Source: Isochrysis galbana
Lineage: Eukaryota > Haptophyta > Isochrysidales > Isochrysidaceae
Assembly (NCBI GenBank): GCA_018136815.1
Contig: CM030935.1
Coordinates: 6,480,940-6,537,954 of the forward strand
Direction of reading: 5' to 3'
DNA length: 57,015 bases
Each line of letters begins with the position of its first letter. Positions within the stretch are counted from its first letter, which is position 1. The translations under genes were made by a program, and so were the position numbers. This document shows, piece by piece, positions 42,663-53,535 of the stretch. The notes beneath the pieces are model-generated. The model worked only from the letters and a program-made list of their open reading frames with translations, ran no database searches and had not been told where the DNA came from.

Positions 42663-43848
42663 GTCGCATTCATCCTAGATGATGCGATTTCCAGGCTCTT
42701 GTTTCCAGGTCCTTCGCCGTGCGGCCACACGGTGAAGCTCAGGTACATCTAGGTTGGTAGGGTTCGTCCCTAGCGATCTAGAATTCGAGTTCTTGTTTCG
42801 TTCCTTCTAGCCTGTTTGTCAGGTCTAGATTCCAGGTTTCCTCCTTTCGGGTAATCTTGACCCAAAGGAGCCAGGTCGCCTGTCACTCGCTGCGCGCTTG
42901 TCTCAGGCTCTCGAGTTACCTTGTGAAGGCTTGTTTAGCTTCTTGCAAGGCTTGTCGTTTCTTGTTGGGTTCCGGTTCTTTCTTGGGACCTGCTGACTTT
43001 CGTTGTTGTCCAGGCCTGTTCTTCGTAGGTTCTGCTTGGCCTGGTTAGGGTTTCGTTGAATCCCCGCGTTCGGCGTTTGGCGTTGGCGTTCGGAAACTTC
43101 CTCTCACATTCCCTAGGTCCGCTACCCTTGGCTTGTAGGTCCTTGCTTCTTTCTTCTCGGTCAAGGTTTTGGCGAGCGAGTCGGTTGCTCTAGCCGCTCG
43201 AGATTTGAGGTTTAATTTGCCATCTCCCCTTGGAGATCGGTGTAGGTTCGCTTCCTAGGTGAGGGAATCTTTCCCCTTGATGCAAGTTACATGCAAGCCT
43301 TGGCCCCTTTGGTGTTTCTTCCCCTTGGTTGCTACTCAGGGTTGTTCGTTAGAAGCGTCTAGAAGGTTCACGCTCAACGGCAAGATTTATTCGGTCGTGA
43401 AGACATCTCGTTGCGATCTGTATCCAAAGTGATCGCCGTGGTCGCGCGACATGACGCTCCCCTTCGGACTCTCCGCTACGTGGGAAGTTACAACGGAGAC
43501 ACGCTCCGGCCGTCGCTGCGGAGTCTCTCTCTCTCTCGCTCTCTCTCTCCGTCTCTCGCGACGTGTTTGAGTTATCGGTGATTTGGGGTCGCGGTTGCTT
43601 GATAATTTGCTTTGTTTGGGTGAATGATTCCGGTGTGTTCGTGAGTCGGTGTATCCTGTTGTTCTCAGGCTCTTTGTCCGTCGTTGTTCGCTGCGTCGCT
43701 GCACTCAAGCAGCCTAGGCTCCCTCCCTGAGGGAAGAGTTCTTTGTAGGTCTAACAATCTCTTAAAACCCAACACACTAGGGCCGCTAGGAGCGCCTCGC
43801 CGCCCCACAGTCCTTCGTTCGCCGTTCGTTCCCTGTCCATACACCCGA
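42663..43848 (+). mobile_element. Probable LTR/leader region of the plus-strand retroelement
   Basis: 1.2 kb of T-rich, non-coding sequence between the broken integrase fragment and the Gag start. It has many short TTG/CTT and GGTTC motifs. LTR ends and a primer-binding site could not be placed, because the matching 3' LTR would lie inside or beyond the assembly gap. The call rests on position immediately upstream of Gag. Confidence 0.4.
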
Positions 43849-46566
43849 ATGGGGTTGCCCGACCCAGTCCAGAATTTCATTCACCCGACTCCCGGTGGGG
43901 AGGAGGGACAAAGCGCCGCGCTAGCCGCCGGTGCCGCTCGCGACGGAGTGGCTCAGAGCCCTCCGGTAGCGCTCGACTCGACAAGCACGAAATCTAAGCT
44001 CGCGTCCTCGGCCGCAGAGGAGGAACCTCTCAGGGAACCTTCTCTGCCCGCTGCAGCTTCTGTTCCCGTTGGATGTCCGAGTGATCCCACGGCCTCTGAG
44101 GCTGCACCAGTGGCACCCATCACTCCGGCTGCTATCTCCACGACTGGCTCCGATCAGCTCGTGGCGGATGGCGAGTCTTGGTCCGCTGCCCTCGGCACCC
44201 ACCGGGTGCAATCACAGCGGGCCATGGTGGAGCATGACCCTCTCCCGCATGAAGCCAACTTCAGCGTCGCTGAGTTGGCCCATGAGGTGGAGGAGGGTCC
44301 CCTCCCTCTGATTCAATTTGACCCGCCTCCTCACCTTCGAGATGATGAGTCTGAGGTGGGTGAAGCTGAGGTGATCAGCTTCCGAAGCCCCGCCTACCGG
44401 GACTATGCCCCGCCGTCATCAAAAGGGGTCCTTGATCAAGAGATCACCCCGATCGAGACGGCCGCGGCGCGTCAGGATGCGGAAATGGCAAGGCTTCAGG
44501 CGGAGACCAACACCCTAAAAGGGGCTGTGGAGCGCCTACACTCATCCCTTGCCGCGGCAGAGGCGAGGGAGGGGCTTCTCCGGGATCAAGTTGAAGCAGG
44601 GTTCAAAGCCCTGACTCAGCTACTCCAAGCCCGCCAAGAGCCCGCTTCAAGTCCGTCGATGGATCGGACCGAGGCGGCTGCGGATTCTGCTAGGCCGGTT
44701 CAGAGGGAACCACCCATGGGCGAGCCTCCTGCTCTAGACCCAAAGGGCCACAGCTCTCCGGCTTCTAGGGTTCCACGGTCGGCGTACCCGACCTCTAAAT
44801 CGGAATCCCGCCGCCAGGACCAAAGCCCTTACCGGGGCCCGACCCCGATGGTGCCACTTCGCCACCCTCGTGACCCCTGCCTGGCGGTGGGGATGGATGA
44901 GCGAGAGGCAGTTGTAAGCGAGTGGAAAAATCTCCTCGCCCTGCCTTCACGCGATCTGGCCGCCCTTTACCGCGACTCCGACGAGCACGAGCTCATCCAC
45001 ACCATTTTGAAGAGCAACCTCTCCCTGGCGGGCAACGTTTGGCATTGCCGAATTTTCATGGAGGAGGACCACTTGCTCAAATGGGTGCGTAGCCGCTTCT
45101 CAGCCGAGCAAACCCTTCACCATCAGGTCAGGATGGGCAAAGAGCTTTCGGAGCTCCGCTTCCCAAAGGCCCTCGCCTCCGATAACGTTCAAACCGCGGC
45201 GACAGCCTGGAACGAATTTCGGCTAACTCTCATCAAGCCGTTGGAGCGGGCACTAGCGCTCGGCTGCGATCATCGCGAAATATTTACCTCCCTCCTCGCG
45301 GCAGCCGGAGCCAATTCCAGCGGCAATTCTCGCATCTTCGCCTTCCTCCTCGATCTAGTGGAGGACCGCGCCCTCGCTCTCAATCCTGTCCTCGCTGCTG
45401 ACGTCCTTCTTCGCAAATGCGACGGGACCTTCGCAAACGGGGCCGATGGTTTCGCGAAAGACTCGGCGTCGATGGAGTGGGACCGCATGAGGGAGCGCGA
45501 GGCTGGCGCTGATCTATGTGAGCTCAGCAAGAATTTGGTTCGCGCCTACATCCGCAAGCTTGGCGATTCCGCGGTTGACTCCACCAACGTGTGGGATCAT
45601 CCAAACATGGCCCATGAGATCAACCAGAGGTTCGAAGAAATCATCCGGAACGATAAGGTTGATCCTCAGCGCGGCGTCGATAATGCTATTAAATTTGCGG
45701 AGGTGCTCGCGGAGACTCGTTTCCGCGTAGAGAACCACGAGCTAGGTCGGTCGGCGCTCTCGTGCGTCAACCTCTGCCAACGGTACCTCAGCCCTTACGA
45801 GCAGGCTCGGGTGAAGCGTCATCAATCCCGGCCCTCGACGAAGCAAACCGTGGCTAGCGTACGCACTAAAGCCTCAGGCGAGGCAAAGAACGAGACTTCC
45901 TCGTCCCAGAAGACCGCTTCGACCACGGACATGGTTGCCGCCGTGCAGGCGGCCGTCCAAGCTACCGTGGCGGAAGCTCTTCGCGGACAGGGACATTCGC
46001 CTGCTTCGAAGCCTGATTATCGGGCTGCTGCACCGCCGGCAAGTTACCACTCCAACTCACCGTTGCCGGCTATACTGACCGATCCACCGGGTCGAAAGGG
46101 AGGCTCGTCTCGGCCGCCCAGCCGTCGCTGCGATCCGCCGGCGAACGGCCAAGGGCTACCGCCCGATTTGGGCGTATCCCGGTGGACGCCCGAGCTTTGG
46201 AATCGGGCCCGAGCCCGCTTCTGGGCCGTAGCAGGCTATGCCAAGCACCCAAGGGTCTCGGCGGCGCTAGCAAAGTGCCGACCGGCCGATAATTCAATGG
46301 AAACTCCACGAACGGACGATATCAATAGGGGAATCACCGAATGGACGAACGAAAACGGCTGTGCCTTCTGCGCTTTCCGACCTCAAGCTCCTCCTGGCAC
46401 TCCATCCAGCGAAGCCTGGAAATATGGCACGGGAGACGGTGCTCACAACCCCGTCATCTGTCAGCCATATATCCGCTTTCTGTGTGAGGCTGGCTGCGGA
46501 GAGTGCGGATCGGACGAGCACATTCATAAGCTTCTTCGCTCGATGGTCCGGGTTAAGCCTCAGTAG
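43849..46566 (+). CDS. Gag-like protein of a methyltransferase-bearing retroelement
   Basis: 905 residues from the ATG (MGLPDPVQNF) to TAG at 46564-46566. The start is supported by the conserved Met in the relic at 39790. Residues about 200-270 form a coiled coil (RQDAEMARLQAETNTLKGA, AAEAREGLLRDQVEAGF). Residues about 340-640 are a helical region with LLALPSRDLAALYRDSDEHE and EEDHLLKWVRSRF, consistent with a capsid-type domain, although I recognise no named family. A basic, Ser-rich linker follows. The C-terminus carries a Cys/His cluster (GCAFCAFRP, ICQPYIRFLCEAGCGECGSDEH), a likely zinc-binding nucleic-acid module in the place where retroelements carry their zinc knuckle. The downstream ORF is in the same frame, directly after the stop. 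Confidence 0.65.
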   Translation: MGLPDPVQNFIHPTPGGEEGQSAALAAGAARDGVAQSPPVALDSTSTKSKLASSAAEEEPLREPSLPAAASVPVGCPSDPTASEAAPVAPITPAAISTTGSDQLVADGESWSAALGTHRVQSQRAMVEHDPLPHEANFSVAELAHEVEEGPLPLIQFDPPPHLRDDESEVGEAEVISFRSPAYRDYAPPSSKGVLDQEITPIETAAARQDAEMARLQAETNTLKGAVERLHSSLAAAEAREGLLRDQVEAGFKALTQLLQARQEPASSPSMDRTEAAADSARPVQREPPMGEPPALDPKGHSSPASRVPRSAYPTSKSESRRQDQSPYRGPTPMVPLRHPRDPCLAVGMDEREAVVSEWKNLLALPSRDLAALYRDSDEHELIHTILKSNLSLAGNVWHCRIFMEEDHLLKWVRSRFSAEQTLHHQVRMGKELSELRFPKALASDNVQTAATAWNEFRLTLIKPLERALALGCDHREIFTSLLAAAGANSSGNSRIFAFLLDLVEDRALALNPVLAADVLLRKCDGTFANGADGFAKDSASMEWDRMREREAGADLCELSKNLVRAYIRKLGDSAVDSTNVWDHPNMAHEINQRFEEIIRNDKVDPQRGVDNAIKFAEVLAETRFRVENHELGRSALSCVNLCQRYLSPYEQARVKRHQSRPSTKQTVASVRTKASGEAKNETSSSQKTASTTDMVAAVQAAVQATVAEALRGQGHSPASKPDYRAAAPPASYHSNSPLPAILTDPPGRKGGSSRPPSRRCDPPANGQGLPPDLGVSRWTPELWNRARARFWAVAGYAKHPRVSAALAKCRPADNSMETPRTDDINRGITEWTNENGCAFCAFRPQAPPGTPSSEAWKYGTGDGAHNPVICQPYIRFLCEAGCGECGSDEHIHKLLRSMVRVKPQ
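46564..46566 (+). promoter_or_regulatory. In-frame TAG between Gag-like ORF and ORF2 (candidate readthrough site)
   Basis: Context is CAG TAG GGG TCC. The frame stays open for the 905 codons before it and for 949 codons after it up to the gap. The following bases GGGGTCCGGCGGGGTCCCC could form a GC-rich hairpin. Gammaretroviruses use an in-frame UAG followed by a downstream RNA structure to make Gag-Pol by readthrough. The mechanism here is inference. Confidence 0.45.
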
Positions 46567-49415
46567 GGGTCCGGCGGGGTCCCCGTCCTTCAAACCCTGG
46601 CGGAGAACATCGCGGGCGGTGGGCCTGAACGCCACCACAACCATCCCGATCCGATCCCTACGCCGCTTGGGGAGAAGAGCTGTCGACGCGGCGATTCTCC
46701 CCCTGTCTCTAGCTCTATTCAGTCCTCGACGGTGGGAGCCGCCTCGCCGGCTGAAGCCCCCGCCGAACGGCTATCTCGGAAGCCGGAGTCGACACTTGAC
46801 CCGGGCTCCTGGAAACAGGTTTGCCCCGGAGATAGTCGCGACCCGACTCTCCGAAATTCGTGTACGTCTACAAGTTCTTCTATTACTCCGCACGCTATTA
46901 GGATGTTAGGGGCCGATTCTCGCTCGCTGCCCCTCTTGGAATCTATTTCTACGGATACTATGCTGTCTTCGGTTTCTTCTAATTCTCCTAGGTCTTTCGA
47001 CGCATCTTCATCCCTGGATTCATCCCCCGACGGCCCTGCCCAAGGGGGTGGGCTAGGTGGATCCGACGCGTCTTCGGTCTCTTCGTTTCGTAAACAGTCA
47101 GTTGTAAAGCCCTCGAGGGCTGTCGACTCGGTATCATCTTCTGCTCTAGGTTCTATGGATAGGTCCGACGTGGCCGCTGCCGCGTCCGAAAACGTTGTTG
47201 CTGCTTTACCTGTTTCTGCTCTTTCCAGGCGGGACCCCACTGGAGACCTCTCTCCCAAGGGCCATAGCCGGAGCCGCTCTGCGGACGAATTGTCGTTGTC
47301 TACCGTAGGTTCTCGTGCAGTGGAGGCGGAGACTTGTGCCTCCTCCTCACCTCTCTCCCCGGTTCGTTATATTTCTCCGTCATCGTGTTCATTCTCTCGT
47401 CTCGAAGTTGCACCTGTTCTCGTTTCTGACCTGGTTCCCGACCCGGAAGGGTCGGCTTCCGGAGTCAATGAAGATGAAGGTTCCAAGGGAGCTGCGGCTT
47501 TCCGCGCTCACGCCGTGGCCACCCCAGACTCGGGAGACGCAGGGGCCGTCGATTACGATCTCTCGTCGCGCCCCACACGGACGCCGGCGTCTCCTCTTTC
47601 TCTCGGCTCTCCGGAGGATCCCTGTTCCAGGGATCGCCCGCCGGAGCCAACCCCCTTCAGGTCTAGCCCACCGAAACTTCAGGGCGACGACCCCCTCCCC
47701 CTGAATTCTACTGCCGAGGCCATCCACCGGATCGCCGTGGTTGGTTGTTCCTCGGCCGCCAAGTCTACTGAAGCTGCCCGCGCCCCTACGCGCGAGCTCC
47801 AAATGTTAGCCGCCTCCCGTGCCCGGGCTAGCGGTTCCTCCGTCATCTTGCCCCGCCATCTCGCCGAAGCTGCTCTAGCCTTGCGGCGGCCGCACGCGAG
47901 CACTCATTCATCACCCTCTGCCGTACTGCCGACGCATTTTGACGAGCTTTGCGCTGAGTTAGCGGCGATCCACGACGCCGTGACGTTCGACGCGGCCGAG
48001 GGGATTCCTCCACCCCGCGTTCTAGTCGTCGGTGAAGCTAGCGGGGTCGTGTCTTCGATGTTCCTACTCGCCGGAGCGCACGTCGCGACGTGCGATCTAC
48101 GACCGTCGGAGATCGACTACATTCCCCACTTCTGCGGAGATGCTCTTCACATTCAAAACCTCGGTTGGGACCTCGTGGTCGCGCATCCGCCGTGCACGTA
48201 TTTGTCGGCGGTGAGTTGCCAGTGGCTCGATCGGGAGCCGGGACGACGCCAGGCTCTCGAATCCGCCGCTAGAGTCTTCCTCGCCATGGCAAGCGCCAAC
48301 GCGCCTTTCGTTGCCGTCGAAAATCCTCGAATGCACGCGGAAGCCTCCGCCTTAGTCGGGGGGTTGCGACCGCGGCAGTTTGTGCAGCCGTGGCAGCACG
48401 GCACGGGCCATCAAAAAGCAACTGGCCTGTACCTGACGGCTTCACTCCCGCCCCTGCAGCCTTCGAAGATTGTCGAGGGACGTCTATCCGCGATGGCGGA
48501 TCTATCGCCGTCGCCCCACCGTGGCGCCCTTCGCAGCCGCACCTATGTGGGCATTGCCGGTGCAATGGCGGCCCAGTGGATGCCGGTCTTGCGCCGTTAT
48601 GCGCGCGAAGCCAAGGCGTCGCGTTCGCTCGACTTCACGGTGGACTGGGCAATTTCCCAAGCTGCTGCCAGCTTGAGAGAACGCCCTTCGCTTTGCTCGA
48701 CCGGCTTCGAACTGGCTGAGCCGAGGACGGCTCTGGCTCGCTTCATGGAGGGGGGAGGCGAGGCAGCTTCTAGCTCTCACCTCACGCCTCCCAGCGGTAC
48801 GCTAGTGTCCGATTCGGTAGTCGTGATCTCAGACGCGGGCCCCGTTGCCGATGCGTCTCGCCTGCTCCATCGGAAGGACTCGGAAACCAACGCATCGCAA
48901 GACGGGACCGTGGCGGAAGTGGACTGCTTCACGCCGTGGGAGTGGCCCATAAGGGACCGCTCTACAACGCCAGGCCCTCCAAACACGGTGAAGAAGCGCC
49001 GCAGCAAGTGGCAGGTCTTCGATCGTGATGTAATTTCGGGGGTCCATCGGTGGCAGGATGTCACGCCTTCCATCGCCCAAGAAATCGCTGAGCAAGCGGC
49101 AGCTGCGGAGCCGTCGGAACCTTCCATCTTGTCTCGACTGGGCTCCCAAGGCATCAATGCACTATCTCCGAGCGCCTCCTTCACGGCTGGCGACGAGGGA
49201 GTGGCCGAACTGACCAATTCGTTCGTAGCCGAAAGGCCACTCGAAACCTGGGATGTCGGGCCCGACTCGGGAGAAGATGACACGCCCGAGATGCCAGAAC
49301 ACCGGAGCATGCAGACCCTCGAGACCAAGCCCTCCGACGCCGCCGAAGGAGAGGGTACTCCACGGGCACTGTGTTGCGATGGGGCTGCCGCTAGGGGTCT
49401 CAGTGCGGCTGGTTT
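46567..49415 (+). CDS. Retroelement ORF2 with phage-type C5-cytosine DNA methyltransferase domain (3' truncated by gap)
   Basis: The frame is open without a stop from 46567 into the gap. No obvious ATG near the start is favoured, which fits readthrough from Gag. Codons up to about 47900 encode a Ser/Pro-rich region. The domain at about 47931-48606 reads PPPRVLVVGEASGVVSSMF (SAM-binding motif I region) and LVVAHPPCTYLSAVSCQWL, with the PPC catalytic Cys at 48193-48195. It continues PFVAVENPRMH (ENP motif at 48319-48327), QFVQPWQHGTGHQKATGLYL and LRSRTYVGIAGAMAAQW. This is the layout of small phage-like cytosine methyltransferases. The remainder is acidic and disordered. No protease, reverse transcriptase, RNase H or integrase is visible before the gap. 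Cytosine methyltransferases captured by retrotransposons have been described in a few algae and dinoflagellates. Confidence 0.7.
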
Positions 49416-49515
49416 NNNNNNNNNNNNNNNNNNNNNNNNNNNNNNNNNNNNNNNNNNNNNNNNNNNNNNNNNNNNNNNNNNNNNNNNNNNNNNNNNNNNN
49501 NNNNNNNNNNNNNNN
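49416..49515. other. Assembly gap, 100 N
   Basis: Exactly 100 N, the usual placeholder for a scaffold gap of unknown size. It separates the retroelement ORF2 from sulfotransferase exons, so the true distance is unknown and any frame running across it is artificial. Confidence 0.98.
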
Positions 49516-51689
49516 TGGCCTCAACCCTTCTCGCAGCTTAAGCCCGCTGCAGCCGGAGAGAAGAAGTGCTTTGAGGATTACCCCTTTGCCTACTGCGAGC
49601 AAGACCTGCAGAAGGCTTGCACACGATGGGAGCGCACATTGTGCCAGGCGACCTGCAACCCCGGCTGCAACACAAGCTTTGAGAAGCCGTTGTACGAGGC
49701 GGCCGTGGCAAGGCTCGAGAAGCCCCACCTAGAGACTTCCGAGATGGATCCACAAGGGGGTGACTCGTCTATGGCGCAGTGCCTCTCCTTCCGACGCGAG
49801 CTATGCCCGCCGCTTAACATGTCCTTCATGAACGAAACGGAACAAAGGACCGTCCGAAAATCGTGCGTAAGCCCATGCGGCCTCGGCGCGAGCCTTGCTG
49901 CATGCTGTCGCCACACGTCTTTCTTACTTACCTAGGCGCTCCTCACACAACAGGGTGCACTGATCGCAGCTGAGCCACCCTGCTCCGAGATCGCATCAGG
50001 TGTTCGGCGTACGTTAAGAAAGAGCGCGACCCGCGTAATATCCGCTTCTGTGGCCAGAGGGAGCCGCGCCTTAACCCATGCTACACGGAGGGTGGCTTGA
50101 TAGGCCAACCCAAGTCCTACTGTCTTCCTCACTTCTTCATTCTTGGCGAAATGAAGTGTGGGACAACTACCTTGTACCAACTCTTGCTAAAGCACCCGCA
50201 GATGATACCGCCGCGCACCAAGGAACCCCGCTTTCTCCAACAGGGCCGCTTCTCGGAGACGAGCCTCTCTCGGTACGCGATCAATTTTCAGGACGCTGTT
50301 GAATCCCACGCGCGTGACACAGTCACGTTCGACGCGTCGCCCGTCTATTTGCGCTCCAAGGTTGCGCGATTCTGGATTGCACGCTGGCTCCCTGAGTCAA
50401 AGCTTATCGTACTCGTCCGTAATCCAGTGCAGCGCTCCTTCTCCCATTGGAAGATGGGATATGATTGGATGACTTCAAAGTGTGGTGTCGGCGCGGTGGC
50501 GTCCCGAGTCGCAAGGGTGCAGCACTTGCTCTCATTTCGACAGATTGCCGAGCGCTCGCTTGTGCACGCTTACTGGGAGAGATGCGCCATCGTCACGCAC
50601 AGCCAGCCGCAACGCCCTTCCATCGTATTCGCACCTTTGAAGCTCTCCGAGAGCTTGAAACCACCTGACTCGTTGCTGCCAACGACCAAGGGAATCGACC
50701 CTATCAGTTTGCTAAAAGGCTACGAATTCGGCCGCTGCATGCTTGCGCAGGCGAGTTGACCACCAGCACACCCCGAGTCCATAGTTCAATGTCCCTGCCT
50801 ACGCCTGAAGGCTCTTGAGCTGCAGCCCCAACGGTGGGATGGTCACGGGCTTTCGGGGTGCTAGTTTAGGCAGCCTCTCGAATCGTCAACTAGGATCCTA
50901 ACTTGCCCTTGTCCCTCCACTTCAGGATCCTGGGCTACTAGTCGACTATGCGGCGGAACTCCTTGGCATGTGGCCCCCAGAGGAAGTAGTGCGTAACATG
51001 GGAGAGGCCAAGCACGACGTAGCAAGATGCTCGGAAATGATGTTGCTACCCCCGGGCGCAGTTCTCAAGTCAGCCACCTATGCTGTTGAGCTCGAGAAGT
51101 GGGCCGCCCTCTTCCCGAGAGAGCAAATAAAGGTAGGCGATGATCTCGGAGTTCTTGGGAAATTCTCGAGCGGCAAGTCTGCACGCGGCCGCAGAGCAGA
51201 ATGCAAGCCATAGACCACAGAGCCTGGCGAGGGTCAATCCAAATGGTGGTGGGCCGGTGTCATACCCCGCGTTCGCCATAGCGAGTCTTCGTGAGGTGCC
51301 CCTCCCCCGGCGTGGCTCAGGTCATCGTGACCGACGAGATGACTCGTGGCGCCCAGCGCATTATGAACGAAACCTTCGACTTTCTACACCTACCCAGGGT
51401 AGATGTCGGGTCCAAGTCTCGCTTTTGCGTGCGAGGCAAGGCAGGCGTGATGGATGTGCTGCACCAAGAAGAACTAGAGGTAACCTTCGGGAACATGACT
51501 GATCCGAGCTTGCAAGGCCCGAAGCTCAAGGTCGGTGATTGCGCCGAGGAAGCTGGGCATGCGCACGACGATAAGACGGGCTCCGATATCCATGTGATTG
51601 AACCGGTCGTCAACGACCGGCTTAGGCGTTTTTTCGAACCACATAACCAAAGGCTTTACAAGTTCCTTGGCCGAGATTTAGGTTGGTGA
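49516..51689 (+). CDS. Sulfotransferase (PAPS-dependent), multi-exon, 5' end missing in the gap
   Basis: Visible exons: about 49516-49866 (donor GTAAGC), about 49975 or 50019 to 50750, 50926-51132 and 51321-51689. The intron 50751-50925 is GC-AG (CAG/GCGAGT to TTCAG) and 51133-51320 is GT-AG. The phases agree. The first exon is Cys-rich (CEQDLQKACTRWERTLCQ). The second has FCGQREPRLNPC, then the 5'-phosphosulfate-binding loop FILGEMKCGTTTLYQLLLKH and the 3'-phosphate motif LIVLVRNPVQRSFSHWKMGY. Later exons read GLLVDYAAELLGMWPPEE, EKWAALFPREQIK/VIVTDEM and FDFLHLP, the typical end of carbohydrate sulfotransferases. It should transfer sulfate from PAPS to glycans in the Golgi. The acceptor of the first intron is unresolved (49974 or 50018). 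The acceptor glycan cannot be read from sequence. Confidence 0.85.
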
Positions 51690-52880
51690 ACTAGAGGCCC
51701 TCATGGCGGCCGTGCTGTCGGCGGGGAGGCTAGATATGTGATGCCCGGACATTTTGCCCATCGTTTCGCAGCCCTGATCACGTGGATTCCTTGCTTCGTC
51801 CGCTCGCATTCCGCCACGCCGTTGTGCTTTGGACATCTAGCACGTCGTGATGAACACCATGACTTTGCGCACTGCCTTCTCCCGAGATGCCACGGTTCCT
51901 ATGGCCAATCGACAGCAATAGATAGATTTTAGTTTCGGGTAGATTTTAATTTATACTAAGTCAAGCATGGGCATGAAGAGGCGCCTGGCGCCCTTCCCCT
52001 CAGGCTCCATTTCTCCTCTGGGGGGCCTCCCGACATCAATCGGTCGAGCATGAGCAAGGCTAGGGATTGTTGGTAAGCCTACATTTTTTTAGAGTGGCAG
52101 TTATTGCCATGAGGAGGACCAGTTAAGGTGACTGTTTGCCGCCGGTCGTGTAGCCAGATAATGGGGCAGTTATCCGCCATTCCTCGTTAAAACTACAGTA
52201 GTGCTCCCCTGTACGACTTTTATTGTTGCTATTGTAATATTGTGCTTGGCGGGGGGCGGGGGAGAAGGAGAAGTCGCGGGGCTTTGGGATTTCGGCCTTG
52301 TGGCTGGTGGCCGGTGGCGGAAGAACGCGCCGGAGAAGGCGATGGCGCCGAGAGTGTCGGCAGGAAGATGGCGGCGGAGGAGGCGCAGGCGGCTCCCGCA
52401 CGCTTGCCGGGGCAAGGCGGGCGCACCAATATAATAAACATCTGAGCGTTAGTACCTACCTAGTACCACTGCACTGCCACTAGCCACTAGCCCGGTACCG
52501 GTACTATCACGACAACCCTCAACGCACTTGCCCATTGCCCATGCACCTCGACGCGTGCTGATGCCACAGACACAAAGACATACAAAAATAAAAAGATCTG
52601 AAGGTTCTGGGCTACACACCCATCGCTAGACAGCGCATCCTACTGCTACTGCACATCAGCCAGCGCCCTTATCTCCCTTCTCCCCTCCCCCTTGCCTTCC
52701 CCCCCTCGTTCCTTTGTCCTTGGTGTCGGGGGTGCGGCCCTGGTGCACTACCTAGGGCCCGGTTTCGGGAATGGGGATCGGGCAGACCTTTTGGGTTTTT
52801 GTTGGTAGGGTAGAGCAAGTTTCTCGTATTATGGCTGCCCCTGTTGCGGTGCACCGGCGTGATGTTCGACTCTACCTCTC
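51690..52880. other. Intergenic stretch, nothing recognised
   Basis: No gene supported. Composition falls toward lower GC from about 51930 onward (AT-rich at 51930-51960), entering the remnant-rich block that follows. Confidence 0.5.
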
Positions 52881-52883
52881 GTG

Positions 52884-53393
52884 CTACGTGGTTTCCGTCA
52901 CAACCAGGTGCTCTACCCCTAGCGTTTTAGCTAGGGATACAAGTTCTGCGCTGGGGGTCAATTCGTTCTTTTCGCCTAGTTCGTAGAGTGGCCGAATATC
53001 GGCCAAATCTATCCTCTTTTTGGGTTGTCTCCCCATGCCCGCCTGGGCGGTGCGCGCGGAGTCCGTTGAGTTGGCGAATAGTAGCGCCTCGCTCAGTTTG
53101 GTGAATCTTTCCAGTGTGCGTATTAGCACCGATTCTTCTGAGAACGTGGCGTTGTCATAGTATATCCTGTAGAAGTCCGTTATGATGAATCTCCATGCGA
53201 GCATGTATAACGTTGCTAATGCCTTGGGGCAGGGGCCGCTTGGGTGTATGAAGAGCCTATCTATTATGTTTTGTTCGCGTGGTTTGTCCGGCGTGCTCGG
53301 GTGTCGGGCCAGTGTGTCCAGGGCGTCGAAAATGCTCGTTAGCCGCGGACACTCTCCCAGGTGTGTGGAAGATTCGTCGGAGGCGGCTTGCCT
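52884..53393 (-). pseudogene. Open, coding-like sequence without a good start; truncated gene of unknown family
   Basis: A minus-strand frame is open from 53393 to the stop at 52884 (169 codons). Its amino acids are clearly protein-like: SIFDALDTLARHPSTPDK, NIIDRLFIHPSGPCPKALAT, AWRFIITDFYRIYYDN, ESVLIRTLERFTKLSEALLF and RIDLADIRPLYELGEKNELT. The first Met is in the middle of this conserved-looking stretch, and the frame begins right after a stop, so the 5' end has been lost. I cannot name the family. The style fits an integrated viral or transposon gene (inference). Confidence 0.45.
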
Positions 53394-53439
53394 TCATTTG
53401 GTCTCCTTTCCCTTCCAGTCTCACCCTACCATGAGCCCC

Positions 53440-53535
53440 CCCCGCGAGCACCCCGAAGGAGAGGCCCAGGAGCACCACGTACGCGACGAGAACAGCATCG
53501 CCTTGGCTCGGCATGAGGGCGCGCCCCGAGAGGGT
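53440..53535. repeat. Direct repeat C, copy 1 (copy 2 at 54312-54397)
   Basis: Shared blocks are GAGCACCCCGAAGGAGAGGCC, GCGACGAGAAC(A)GC and CGCCTTGGCTCGGCAT, then GGCGCG(C/T)CCCGAGAGG. Copy 1 has about 20 extra bases after GAGGCC. On the minus strand copy 1 encodes MPSQGDAVLVAYVVLLGLSF, an ATG followed by a hydrophobic segment. In copy 2 the missing bases remove part of that segment. Possibly two relics of one gene start. Confidence 0.7.

Noticed and set aside
40578..46566. Integrase and Gag as parts of one retroelement
   Set aside because: They are on opposite strands and the integrase is frameshifted; at least two elements are involved.
46732..49935. One continuous protein across the N gap into the Cys-rich exon
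   Set aside because: The gap length is a placeholder; the sequence after it belongs to the sulfotransferase gene.
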